In this document: positions 1 through 8,133 of the stretch, one piece after another
Layout: each line of letters starts with the position of its first letter
How positions within the stretch are numbered: the first letter of the stretch is position 1
Origin: JADJQU01 sp035490315
Lineage (GTDB): Bacteria > Planctomycetota > UBA1135 > GCA-002686595
Length of the DNA stretch: 26,712 nucleotides
NCBI GenBank assembly: GCA_035490315.1
Contig: DATHET010000184.1
Location: forward strand, 1 to 26,712
Direction of reading: 5' to 3'
Translations under genes and position numbers: made by a program
Notes under the pieces: generated by a model
What the model was told of the DNA's origin: nothing
Seen by the model: the letters and a program-made list of their open reading frames with translations, nothing else
Database searches by the model: none

Positions 1-1
1 G

Positions 2-1222
2 GGGCCGACGCTGGTCGTCGCGCCGAAGACCTTGCTGTTCAACTGGGAGAGCGAGTGCAAGCGTTTCGCGCCCACGCTGCGCGTCCTCATCCACCACGGC
101 AATGCGCGCGCGCGCACGGTCGAGCCGCTCACGGACACCGATCTGGTGGTCACGACCTACGGCACGATGCGGCTCGACATCGAGCTGCTCTCGAAGATCG
201 AATTCGATCTCGCCGTGCTCGACGAGGCCCAGGCGATCAAGAACCCCGCGAGCCAGGCCGCGAAGGCCGCGCGCTTGTTGAAAGCCAAGCTGCGACTGGC
301 CTTGACCGGCACGCCGGTCGAGAACCGGCTCGGCGATCTGCTTTCGATCTTCGATTACCTCAATCCCGGCCTGGTCGAGGGCAGTCGCGCATTGCGTTCG
401 CTCGGAGCCGAGGACGACGTCGACGCCGCGCGAATCGCGGCCAGGGCCCTGCGGCCTTTCATGCTGCGGCGCACGAAGGAAGAAGTGCTGCGCGATCTGC
501 CGCCGAAGACCGAGCAGACCTTGCTCGTCGAGCTCGAAGGCACGCAGAAAAAGGAGTACGAGAAGCTGCGCGGGCATTATCAGCGCACCTTGCTCGCCAC
601 CGTCGACGACATCGGCCTCGACAAGGCGCGCATGAACGTGCTCGAAGCCCTGCTGCGACTGCGCCAGGCCGCCTGCCATGTCGGATTGATCGACGAGACG
701 CGCGTGGACGAGCCCTGCGCGAAGATCGAGACCCTGCTTCCGCTGCTGGAAGAAGTGCTTTCCGCGGGACACAAGGCCCTGGTCTTCTCGCAGTTCACGA
801 GCTTCCTCGCGATCCTGCGCGCCGATCTGGACAAGCGCGGCATCGCTTACGAGTACCTCGACGGCCAGACACGCGATCGCGCGGCGAGAGTCACGCATTT
901 CCAGGAAGACGCCGCGGTCGGATTGTTCCTGGTCAGTCTCAAGGCCGGGGGCGTGGGCCTGAACTTGACCGCCGCCGACTACGTATTCCTGCTCGATCCC
1001 TGGTGGAATCCCGCGGTCGAGCGCCAGGCCGTCGATCGCGCGCACCGCATCGGTCAGACGCGCGCGGTCAGCGCCTACCGGCTCGTCGCGCGCGACACGG
1101 TCGAGGAAAAAGTCCTGGCCTTGCAGGATCGGAAAAAGGCCCTTGCCGATGCCCTGTTCGCCGGAGAAGGCCGCGCGCTGCGCGAGCTGACCCGCGAGGA
1201 TCTCGAGTGGGTGCTGTCGTGA
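2..1222 (+). CDS. SNF2-family DEAD/DEAH-like helicase, C-terminal part (5' end outside window)
   Basis: This is the 3' part of a gene whose reading frame is open to the left edge, so the start and the Walker A motif (motif I) are not in the window. The visible protein begins with a motif Ia-like stretch (PTLVVAPKTLLFNW), then the Walker B variant DEAQ at nucleotides 221-232 and motif III (LTGTPVENR). The second RecA-like lobe follows, with VFSQFTSFL, motif V (LKAGGVGLNLTAADYVF) and motif VI (QAVDRAHRIGQTR). This motif set is diagnostic of SNF2/RapA-type ATP-dependent DNA translocases, which remodel protein-DNA or polymerase-DNA complexes in the cytoplasm. The gene ends normally with TGA. A TTG at 32 could be read as a start but lies inside the conserved core. 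Family assignment is very secure; the specific role is not known. A 155 bp gap separates it from the next gene. Confidence 0.94.
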   Translation, partial: GPTLVVAPKTLLFNWESECKRFAPTLRVLIHHGNARARTVEPLTDTDLVVTTYGTMRLDIELLSKIEFDLAVLDEAQAIKNPASQAAKAARLLKAKLRLALTGTPVENRLGDLLSIFDYLNPGLVEGSRALRSLGAEDDVDAARIAARALRPFMLRRTKEEVLRDLPPKTEQTLLVELEGTQKKEYEKLRGHYQRTLLATVDDIGLDKARMNVLEALLRLRQAACHVGLIDETRVDEPCAKIETLLPLLEEVLSAGHKALVFSQFTSFLAILRADLDKRGIAYEYLDGQTRDRAARVTHFQEDAAVGLFLVSLKAGGVGLNLTAADYVFLLDPWWNPAVERQAVDRAHRIGQTRAVSAYRLVARDTVEEKVLALQDRKKALADALFAGEGRALRELTREDLEWVLS

Positions 1223-1377
1223 GGACGTGACGTTCAGGGGCGCTGGGGCTCCGGCGGATGGGCCTCCCAGGCCCGGGAGATCCTTGCCATGGGTAGATCT
1301 ACGGGTCATGCCCACGTCCTGCAGGCGTCGATGACCGGGGTTGGAGCCGGCTCCCTTGCCGTCCGCGCTCCTTCTCA

Positions 1378-3399
1378 ATGCCTCAACCCCATGCCTGCTC
1401 CTGCGCGCATTCCGGCGGCGGGGCGATCCGCCTCGCCTTGGCGACGCTCACCCTTGCGAGCCCGGCCCTGGCTCAAGAACCCGCCGAGCCAAAAGCGCCT
1501 GCGAATGGGGAGGACCTGTACAGCTTGAGCCTCGAGGACCTGATGCAGGTGGAAGTGACTTCCGCCTCGCGCAAGTCCGAGCCGCTCGATCGCGTGCCCG
1601 CGGCGATCTTCGTCCTGACGCACGATGACCTGCACCGCTCGGGCGCCACCTCGATCCCGGAAGCCTTGCGGCTCGTGCCCGGCCTGGACGTGGCGCGCCT
1701 GGACTCGAATCGCTGGGCCGTCTCGGCGCGCGGATTCAACGGTCAATACTCGAACAAGCTGCTGGTCCTGATCGACGGCCGCAGCGTGTACACGCCGAGC
1801 TTCTCGGGCGTCTATTGGGACGCGGTCGACGTGCCCTTCGAGGACATCGAGCGCATCGAGATCATCCGCGGACCCGGCGCTGCTCTCTGGGGAGCGAACG
1901 CCGTCAATGGCGTGATCAGCATCATCACTCGCGATTCCGCGAAGACGCAGGGCGCACTGGTCAGCGCTGCCGCCGGAAATCTCGATCGCTCGATGACCTA
2001 CGCGCGCTACGGCGGCCTGTTCGACGACGGCAGCTGGCGCGTGTGGGGCAAGTACTTCGATCGCGATGCGACCGAGTTCAGCGATGGCAGCGATGCTCAG
2101 GACGACTGGCACAAGGCGAGCGGCGGATTCCGCACCGACCTGACGCTCAGCTCCAAGGACACGCTGCTCGTCGAAGCCGACTTGTACCGCGGCGAGGTGC
2201 ACAACCGGTCCACGGTGCCTTCGCCGAACCCGCCATTCCAGGTCACGAGTCGAGAGGAGACTCCGATCGAAGGCTGGTCCGTGCTCTCGCGCTGGACCCG
2301 CATCACGGGCGAGTCCTCGGAATTGCAGCTGCAGGCCTACGTCGACGCGACATCGCGCGACCAGAGCGTCTTCGACGAGCAGCGCACCGACCAGTCGCTC
2401 GACCTGCAGCACCGCTTCAGGCCCTTCGACAACCATGAGGTGGTCTGGGGCATGTCCTATCGCTCGACCCGTGCGGACTCCGAGGGCAGCTCCCTGATCA
2501 CGATGGGCGACTCGCACCGCACCGACAATCTGTTCGGCGCTTTCCTCCAAGACGAGATCGGTCTCGTGCCCGATCGCTGGACCTTGACGCTCGGCACGAA
2601 GCTAGAGAACAACGATTACACGGGCTGGGAGCTCCAACCCAACGCGCGGCTGTGCTGGACGCCCGACGAGAAGCAGACCCTGTGGAGCGCGGTCTCACGC
2701 GCGGTGCGCACACCCAGCCAGGCCGACGACGACATCAACTTCATCCAGGCGATCATTCCGGGCGCGCCCGCCCAGGTCGTCACGATCACCGGAAACGATG
2801 ACCTCGAGGCCGAGCGGTTGACTGCCTACGAAGCCGGTTACCGCGTCCGGCCCATTCCGGAGCTCTTCTTCGATCTCGCCGCGTTCTACAACGACTACGA
2901 AAACCTGATCAACTACGAGCCCGGGACGCCCTTCATGTCCGGCGCCAACTTGATCATCCCGGTCATCGCCAGCAATGCGACGCAGGGGCACTCCTACGGG
3001 GCCGAGCTCGCGGCCGACTGGACGATGCGTTCAGACACGAGAGTGCGTCTGGGGTATTCGTTCATCGACGTGGACGTCGACGCCACGGCGGGCACGCCTG
3101 CCCCGCTGGACGACGATGACCCGCATCATCAGATCCAGTTGCGGACCACGCACGACCTGACGGAGCACCTCGATCTCGACTTGACTCTCATGTACGTCGA
3201 CAGCGTGCAGAAGGGCAGCATCGGGGACTACTTCCGCACGGACGTTCGCACCGAATGGCGCCCCACGTCCCACATGGCCTTGATCGTGGGAGTCCAGAAC
3301 ATCTTCCACGATGGGGACATCGAATTCGCCGCGCAGCAATTCGGACCGAGCAGCGAGAGTCGCACCACTTTCTACTTCAAGGTCACGTGGAGCAGCTGA
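1378..3399 (+). CDS. TonB-dependent outer-membrane receptor
   Basis: A 673-residue outer-membrane TonB-dependent receptor. The N-terminus has a short signal peptide ending near LASPALA-QE (around residue 33). A segment LSLEDLMQVEVTSASRK (about 50-66) follows and may serve as the TonB box region. The plug domain runs to about residue 165 and contains the family signatures IPEALRLVPGLDVAR, LLVLIDGRSVYTP, DIERIEIIRGPGAALWGANA and NGVISIITR. The rest is a beta-barrel ending in a Tyr-Phe-Lys-Val-Thr-Trp-Ser-Ser tail. I chose the ATG at 1378 because it precedes the signal peptide; there is no clear Shine-Dalgarno. The gene is 14 bp upstream of a YfiR-family gene and presumably co-transcribed with it and the kinase. 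Receptors of this subfamily often neighbour DUF4154/YfiR genes. The ligand is unknown; it may act as a sensor or transducer rather than an importer. Confidence 0.95.
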   Translation: MPQPHACSCAHSGGGAIRLALATLTLASPALAQEPAEPKAPANGEDLYSLSLEDLMQVEVTSASRKSEPLDRVPAAIFVLTHDDLHRSGATSIPEALRLVPGLDVARLDSNRWAVSARGFNGQYSNKLLVLIDGRSVYTPSFSGVYWDAVDVPFEDIERIEIIRGPGAALWGANAVNGVISIITRDSAKTQGALVSAAAGNLDRSMTYARYGGLFDDGSWRVWGKYFDRDATEFSDGSDAQDDWHKASGGFRTDLTLSSKDTLLVEADLYRGEVHNRSTVPSPNPPFQVTSREETPIEGWSVLSRWTRITGESSELQLQAYVDATSRDQSVFDEQRTDQSLDLQHRFRPFDNHEVVWGMSYRSTRADSEGSSLITMGDSHRTDNLFGAFLQDEIGLVPDRWTLTLGTKLENNDYTGWELQPNARLCWTPDEKQTLWSAVSRAVRTPSQADDDINFIQAIIPGAPAQVVTITGNDDLEAERLTAYEAGYRVRPIPELFFDLAAFYNDYENLINYEPGTPFMSGANLIIPVIASNATQGHSYGAELAADWTMRSDTRVRLGYSFIDVDVDATAGTPAPLDDDDPHHQIQLRTTHDLTEHLDLDLTLMYVDSVQKGSIGDYFRTDVRTEWRPTSHMALIVGVQNIFHDGDIEFAAQQFGPSSESRTTFYFKVTWSS

Positions 3400-3413
3400 G
3401 GAACAATCCATCG

Positions 3414-4025
3414 ATGCTCGCCTGGATGCGCCGGCGGATCGCCGACTGCTGGTTCGGCGTCGTGCTGATCACCGCGACCTCGATTCCGATCCTGGGTCAA
3501 GGCGAGGCGATCGCCGCGCCCGCGGCTTCCATGCTCGCGACGGTCAGCGACGAGTTCTCGATCAAGGCCGCCTTCCTGTTCAACTTCGCCCACTACGTCA
3601 AGTGGCCGAAGTCGGGTTTCGAGTCCGCCGATGCGCCCTTGATCGTCGCGGTCTTCGGCAAGAATCCTTTCGACAAGGTGCTCGAGAACGCGTTCAAGGG
3701 AAAGCTGGTCGACGAGCATCCGCTGCTGGTCGTGTACTTCGAGAGCCGCGCCGAGCTGAAGAACTGCCACATGATCTACGTCCCGGAGAGCGAATTCTCC
3801 GACCTCGATCGGATCTGCGACAACTACAAGGACCACCCGGTGCTGATCGTGTCCGAGTCCATCGCGGCGGCCGAGCAGGGCGCGCAGGTCGGCTTCTACG
3901 CTGAAAAATCCAAGGTGCGCTTCGCGATCAACGAGCTGGCCGCGAAAGCAGCCCGCCTCGAAGTCAGCTCGGAGCTGCTCAAGCTCGCGAAAATCGTCAA
4001 GACTCCAGCCACAGCGATCGAATGA
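3414..4025 (+). CDS. YfiR-family (DUF4154) periplasmic protein
   Basis: A 203-residue secreted protein of the YfiR/DUF4154 family. Residues 1 to about 35 form a signal peptide (Arg-Arg-Arg then a hydrophobic run). The mature part starts with the family signature FSIKAAFLFNFAHYVKWP. It continues with LIVAVFGKNPF, a conserved Cys-His (KNCHMIYVPESE), a second Cys (DRICDNY), HPVLIVSES and a C-terminal RFAINELAAKAARLEVSSELLKLA. In Pseudomonas, YfiR is a periplasmic repressor that binds the CHASE8 sensor domain of YfiN; that role is inferred here because the next gene encodes a CHASE8 protein. The frame is open further upstream inside the receptor gene, but ATG 3414 fits the signal peptide and has GAGGA at 3398-3402, overlapping the receptor stop. 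The stop codon overlaps the kinase start (ATGA, 4022-4025), indicating translational coupling. Confidence 0.93.
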   Translation: MLAWMRRRIADCWFGVVLITATSIPILGQGEAIAAPAASMLATVSDEFSIKAAFLFNFAHYVKWPKSGFESADAPLIVAVFGKNPFDKVLENAFKGKLVDEHPLLVVYFESRAELKNCHMIYVPESEFSDLDRICDNYKDHPVLIVSESIAAAEQGAQVGFYAEKSKVRFAINELAAKAARLEVSSELLKLAKIVKTPATAIE

Positions 4026-6445
4026 ACGGTTCCGTGAAGCGCTCTTCGCTCGGGACACGCCTGACGAGGATCATCGTCGCCACGAGCAGCCTGGCGCTGC
4101 TCCTCGGAGCGCTGTTCTTCGCGATGTACGACTGGAGCCAGGCCAAGCAAGCGCTGGTGGGCGACCTGCACCTCGTCGCCGACGTGCTGGGCACGAACAT
4201 GCGCTCCGCGCTGGAGTTCGACGATCGCGGTTTCGCCGCCGACGAGCTGAAGAAGCTGTCGAGCCAGAAGCACGTGCTGGCCTCGCGCCTGTTCGCGAGC
4301 GACGGATCCCTGTTCGCCGAATGGTCGAGGCCCGGTCACGAGGCGTTCGGGCTTCCCGAGCGCCTCGAGGATTCCGACAACGGCGAGATCGAGGACGACA
4401 CACTGCGCGTCTTCCACGAGATCCTGCGCGACGGAAAGTGCGTGGGGACGATGTTCATCGAGAGCGATCTCTCGCCGGTCTACGTGCGACTGAAGAGTCT
4501 TCTGTGGGTCCTCGCCGGAGGCTTCCTCGCCTGTCTCGCCCTGTCCTGGTGGCTGGCGCGCCGCATGCAGGCGCGCATCTCGGCTCCGATCCTCGATCTT
4601 TCCGTGACGGCGCGGCGCGTCAGCCAGGACGCCGACTATTCCGTCCGCGCCCGGTTGCTCTCGCCCGAGGAGAGCAGCGACGAGACCCACGAGCTGATCG
4701 ACTCCTTCAACCGCATGCTGAGCGAGATCGAGTTCAAGGACGCGCAGCTCGAGCTCCACCGTCAGAATCTCGGAGCCGAGGTCAAGCGGCGCACCTCGGA
4801 GCTGGTCGAGGTCAACGTCCAATTGAATGCCGCGATGGGGGAAGCGACCGCGGCGACCTCGGCCAAGTCCCAGTTCCTCGCCAACATGAGTCACGAGATC
4901 CGCACGCCGATGAACGGCGTGATCGGGATGACCACGCTCCTGCTCGACACCGAGCTCGACACGCACCAGCGCGAGACCGCGTCGACCGTCCTGTACTCCG
5001 CGGAATCGCTGCTCGTGTTGCTCAACGACATCCTCGATTTCTCGAAGATCGAAGCCGGTCGCATGGAGCTCGAGATGATCGATTTCGACGTGCAGCAGCT
5101 CGTCGAAGAGAGCTTGCAGGCCCTGGCCCACCGCGCGGACAAGAAGGGCATCGAGCTGGTCAGCTGGGTGCGCCCCGGGGTGCCGCGGCGCTTGAACGGA
5201 GATCCGGTGCGCCTGCGCCAGGTGCTCTTGAACCTCTTGACCAACGGAATGAAATTCACGGAGCACGGCGAAGTCGTGCTCGAGCTCGTCCTCGACGATC
5301 CCGCTCTGGACGCGGATGCGCCCGGCCAGCGGCTGCGATTCAGCGTGCGCGACACCGGCGTCGGCATCCCCGAGGATCGCATGACGCGCCTGTTCCAGCT
5401 GTTCAGCCAGGTCGACGCGTCGACGACGCGCAAGTACGGCGGCACGGGCCTCGGCCTCGCGATCTCCAAGCAGCTCGTGAACCTGATGGGCGGCGAGATC
5501 GGAGCGACGAGCGAGCTCGGCAAGGGCTCGCGCTTCTGGTTCACCCTGCCCTGCACGCGAGCGAAGAGCCCGCAGCCGCCGGCTCCCGCCTTGTCGCGCC
5601 ACCTGCCGGCGACGCGCATGCTGGTGGTCGACGACAACGACACCAATCGAAAGCTCGTGCGCGAGTACGTGCGCTCCTGGGGCTCGACCTGCGACGAGGC
5701 CGCCAGCGCGGTCGCGGGTCTGGCGGCGATGAGCCTGGCGCTCGAGCAGCAGCGGCCCTACGAGCTGGTGTTCGTCGACCACGACATGCCCGAAGCCGAT
5801 GGAGAAGAATTCGCGCGCAGCGTGCACGCCGACGACGGATTGAAATCGACGCCGCTCGTGATGCTGACCTCCCTGGGCGGCGCGGGCGACGCGCAGCGCA
5901 TGGAGGGCCTCGGGTTCGCTGCCTACCTGGTCAAGCCGGTGCGCCAGGCGAGCCTGTTGCAGTGCGCGATGACCATCGTGCGCGGCGAGAGCGCTTCGCG
6001 AGGCAGCGCGAAGCAGAGCATCCTGACCAGCACGCGACTCGAGCACGCCGGCAGCCTGCGAGCGGCGCACTTGCTGCTCGGCGAGGACAATCTCACCAAT
6101 CAGAAAGTTGCGATCGGGCTGTTGCGCAAAATGGGCTTCACCTGCGACGTCGCGGCCGACGGACTCGAGGTTCTGCGAGCCCTCGAGGTCCATCGGTATG
6201 ACCTGATCCTGATGGATTGCCAGATGCCCGAGCTCGACGGCTACGAGACCACGCGCCGCCTGCGCCAGATCGGCATGCGGATCCCGATCATCGCGATGAC
6301 GGCCAATGCGATGACCGGCGACCGCGAACGCTGCCTCGAAGCGGGCATGGACGACTTCGTAACCAAGCCCGTGTCGCCCGCTAGCCTGGAAGCCGCGCTG
6401 CAGCGTTGGCTCGGCCGGACCCACGCATTTCCCACGCCGAGCTGA
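4022..6445 (+). CDS. Hybrid sensor histidine kinase: CHASE8-HAMP-HisKA-HATPase-REC-REC
   Basis: An 807-residue inner-membrane hybrid histidine kinase. TM1 is about residues 17-36. A periplasmic domain of about 120 residues (LGTNMRSALEFDD, then LFASDGSLFAEW) matches the CHASE8 sensor of YfiN-type proteins. TM2 is about 160-180, followed by HAMP and a coiled coil. HisKA carries the phospho-acceptor His291 (NMSHEIRTPMNG). The ATPase domain has its N box at Asn404-Asn408, G1 at Asp444 (DTGVGIP) and G2 at 473 (GGTGLGL). Two receiver domains follow: REC1 from about 533 with Asp586 (VDHDMP) and Lys638, and REC2 with Asp732 (MDCQMPELDG) and Lys782. All catalytic residues are present, so it should be active. 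There is no Hpt and no DNA-binding output, so the phosphate must be passed to another protein. It overlaps the YfiR-like gene by 4 nt, which points to YfiR as its periplasmic partner. Confidence 0.96.
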   Translation: MNGSVKRSSLGTRLTRIIVATSSLALLLGALFFAMYDWSQAKQALVGDLHLVADVLGTNMRSALEFDDRGFAADELKKLSSQKHVLASRLFASDGSLFAEWSRPGHEAFGLPERLEDSDNGEIEDDTLRVFHEILRDGKCVGTMFIESDLSPVYVRLKSLLWVLAGGFLACLALSWWLARRMQARISAPILDLSVTARRVSQDADYSVRARLLSPEESSDETHELIDSFNRMLSEIEFKDAQLELHRQNLGAEVKRRTSELVEVNVQLNAAMGEATAATSAKSQFLANMSHEIRTPMNGVIGMTTLLLDTELDTHQRETASTVLYSAESLLVLLNDILDFSKIEAGRMELEMIDFDVQQLVEESLQALAHRADKKGIELVSWVRPGVPRRLNGDPVRLRQVLLNLLTNGMKFTEHGEVVLELVLDDPALDADAPGQRLRFSVRDTGVGIPEDRMTRLFQLFSQVDASTTRKYGGTGLGLAISKQLVNLMGGEIGATSELGKGSRFWFTLPCTRAKSPQPPAPALSRHLPATRMLVVDDNDTNRKLVREYVRSWGSTCDEAASAVAGLAAMSLALEQQRPYELVFVDHDMPEADGEEFARSVHADDGLKSTPLVMLTSLGGAGDAQRMEGLGFAAYLVKPVRQASLLQCAMTIVRGESASRGSAKQSILTSTRLEHAGSLRAAHLLLGEDNLTNQKVAIGLLRKMGFTCDVAADGLEVLRALEVHRYDLILMDCQMPELDGYETTRRLRQIGMRIPIIAMTANAMTGDRERCLEAGMDDFVTKPVSPASLEAALQRWLGRTHAFPTPS

Positions 6446-6639
6446 TCCTGGCCCGCGGGCCCTCGAACCAGGAATTGCGGCGTCCCCCGACGGATGCTTG
6501 CGCTTCGGCCGAAGGGCGCCAAGATGTGCGCCGGCAGGGGCGTTCGCCGCGGCCGGACCAGGAACGCCTGCGGAGGGGCGGCCCGAAAGCCGCGCTCGCG
6601 GAAGACGGCGAGCGAAGGATCGTATTGGAACGACGAACC
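6446..6639. other. 194 bp intergenic region after the kinase gene, with short GC-rich hairpins
   Basis: This non-coding gap separates the sensory unit from the next secreted-protein gene. It contains a perfect palindrome CTTCGGCCGAAG at 6503-6514. A hairpin with 5 bp arms follows directly (GGCGC 6515-6519 pairing with GCGCC 6528-6532), and another lies further on (GCGGC 6578-6582 with GCCGC 6589-6593, loop CCGAAA). None is followed by a T-run, so no classical intrinsic terminator can be called. The downstream gene must take its promoter from here or be read through from the kinase operon; I see no convincing -35/-10 pair. Confidence 0.4.
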
Positions 6640-8133
6640 ATGCACAGACCCTGGATCTTCGCGTTTTGTCTCGCAGCCGCGCTCGGAATTGCGGCCCCCG
6701 CAAGCCGCGCCAATTTGCCGAGCCAGCAGCCGGTTGCGGCCGAGAGCTTCGAGGCGGATCGCACGACCGCCGCCAAGGAATTGGTCGCCGGGCTCGAGAA
6801 GTACGCAGAGTGGTGCTCCTCGAAGAAGATCTGGGTCGAGCGCAACCGCGCGCTCGAGCTGATCCTCACGATCGACCCAGGCAACATGTCCGCGAAGCGC
6901 GGACTGGGCTGGCTGCAGGTCGCTGACGGCGTGTGGGAGCCGCCCAAGGACCCCAAGCCGGCCAAGAATTACGATCCCTCCGCGCTCAAGGAGGCCCCGG
7001 CGCACTTCGCCGAGGCGATCAAGGCCTGGCGCGAGCACGTGATCGCGCTGCTGGAAGCGCACAAGAACGAGATCAGCGCTTCCCAGCGCGACTCGGTCTG
7101 CCAGCAGCTGCTCGCGATCGATCCCAACGACCCGTTCGTGCGCACCTCGCGCGAGGAAGAAAACAACGGCAAGAGCTGGGTGCTCGCCGAAACCGTGCGC
7201 GCCAAGGCGCGGCGGACGGAGATCAAGGCGATCGTCAAGCAGGCGCTCGCGGATGCAACGGTGGTGAAGGACTTCGTCCCGACCACCAACGACATGGTCT
7301 TCACCCTCGATTGGAAGTCCAGCGTCTCGACCGACCGCGTGCGCGTGCTGTCCACGGGCGAGCGGGCCGAAGCGGTGCGCGTCGCGCAGGTGCTCCACGC
7401 GACGCGCGACGTGTTCCAGAAAGTCTTCGGCACGACCACCGCGCTCGAGGGAAATTTCACGATCTATCTCTTGTGCGACAAGGAGAGCAAGAAGCAGTAC
7501 CTCGACAACATGCCGGGCCTCAGCCCCTCGCAGCGCAGCTTTTACGATCAGGTCGACGGGACCGGGCTGCAGGGCTCGAACAGCGGAATCTGGTGGTCGC
7601 CTTCGCCCGAGCGCCGTCTCGACGGCGTGACGCGCCACGCCATCGGCGCGATGTTCCAAGCCGAGTTCAACCTGACCGTGGACACCGCCTGGGCCTGGGA
7701 AGGACTGGGTCTGTACCTGACGCGCGAGCTGATCGGAACTCGCTTCACCTGGTACATCGTTCCCGCGCAGGAGAATCAGTCGGTCTCGGCGAAGCGCGTG
7801 GGCCCGGATTGGATGAAGAAGCTGCTCACGCCCGGCACGAACTGGATGAACGAGGGCTGGCGCCTCTTGAAGGCCGGCGGAACCACGGAGCTGACAGCGA
7901 CCCTGAATCGGCCGTTGAACAAGATGACTCCGCAGGACCTGTTCCTTTCCTACGTCGTCAGCGCCTATCTGCTGGAGACGCAACCGGCGCAGCTGCCCGG
8001 CATGCTGCGCTCCCTCGCCGGCGGCAAGGCCAGCGGACCGCAGAAGGCCGGGAAAGTCTTCCCCGCCGCGCTGGCGATGGACCTGGATCAATTCGCCACG
8101 CGCCTCGAGCGCTGGCTGGGAGAACGCCGATGA
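6640..8133 (+). CDS. Secreted protein of unknown function, degenerate gluzincin (peptidase MA-like) fold suspected
   Basis: A 497-residue protein with a clear signal peptide (MHRPWIFAFCLAAALGIAA, cleavage near SRA). The open frame extends upstream, but ATG 6640 is the start that places the signal peptide at the N-terminus. An N-terminal helical part contains the phrase SAKRGLGWLQVADGVWEPP, a pattern I associate with planctomycete secreted proteins. The middle (about 225-360) resembles peptidase-MA domains: alternating strands and helices, then TRHAIGAMF and 21 residues later AWAWEGLGLYL. In active gluzincins these positions are HExxH and the third-ligand Glu. Here His333 and Glu354 remain, but the catalytic Glu is Ala334 and the second His is Ala337, so metal-peptidase activity is unlikely. 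No name is assigned. Its stop overlaps the next start (ATGA), so the two products probably act together. Confidence 0.85.
   Translation: MHRPWIFAFCLAAALGIAAPASRANLPSQQPVAAESFEADRTTAAKELVAGLEKYAEWCSSKKIWVERNRALELILTIDPGNMSAKRGLGWLQVADGVWEPPKDPKPAKNYDPSALKEAPAHFAEAIKAWREHVIALLEAHKNEISASQRDSVCQQLLAIDPNDPFVRTSREEENNGKSWVLAETVRAKARRTEIKAIVKQALADATVVKDFVPTTNDMVFTLDWKSSVSTDRVRVLSTGERAEAVRVAQVLHATRDVFQKVFGTTTALEGNFTIYLLCDKESKKQYLDNMPGLSPSQRSFYDQVDGTGLQGSNSGIWWSPSPERRLDGVTRHAIGAMFQAEFNLTVDTAWAWEGLGLYLTRELIGTRFTWYIVPAQENQSVSAKRVGPDWMKKLLTPGTNWMNEGWRLLKAGGTTELTATLNRPLNKMTPQDLFLSYVVSAYLLETQPAQLPGMLRSLAGGKASGPQKAGKVFPAALAMDLDQFATRLERWLGERR

Noticed and set aside
1270..1290. Stretch resembling a B12 box upstream of the TonB receptor gene, suggesting a cobalamin riboswitch
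   Set aside because: It matches the box only loosely, and the other conserved cobalamin-riboswitch elements (GCCACTG, the GGGAA block) are absent from the short 155 bp leader.
1293..1354. Palindromes GTAGATCTAC (1293-1302) and GGAGCCGGCTCC (1343-1354) upstream of the receptor gene as operators
   Set aside because: At about 65% GC roughly ten perfect 12 bp palindromes are expected by chance in a window of this size, and the 10 bp one is even less significant.
3896..6703. Open reading frame of 935 codons on the minus strand, opposite the histidine kinase gene
   Set aside because: It is rich in Arg, Ala, His and Gln with no domain pattern and lies fully antisense to a well-conserved kinase. 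In high-GC DNA such long shadow frames are expected.
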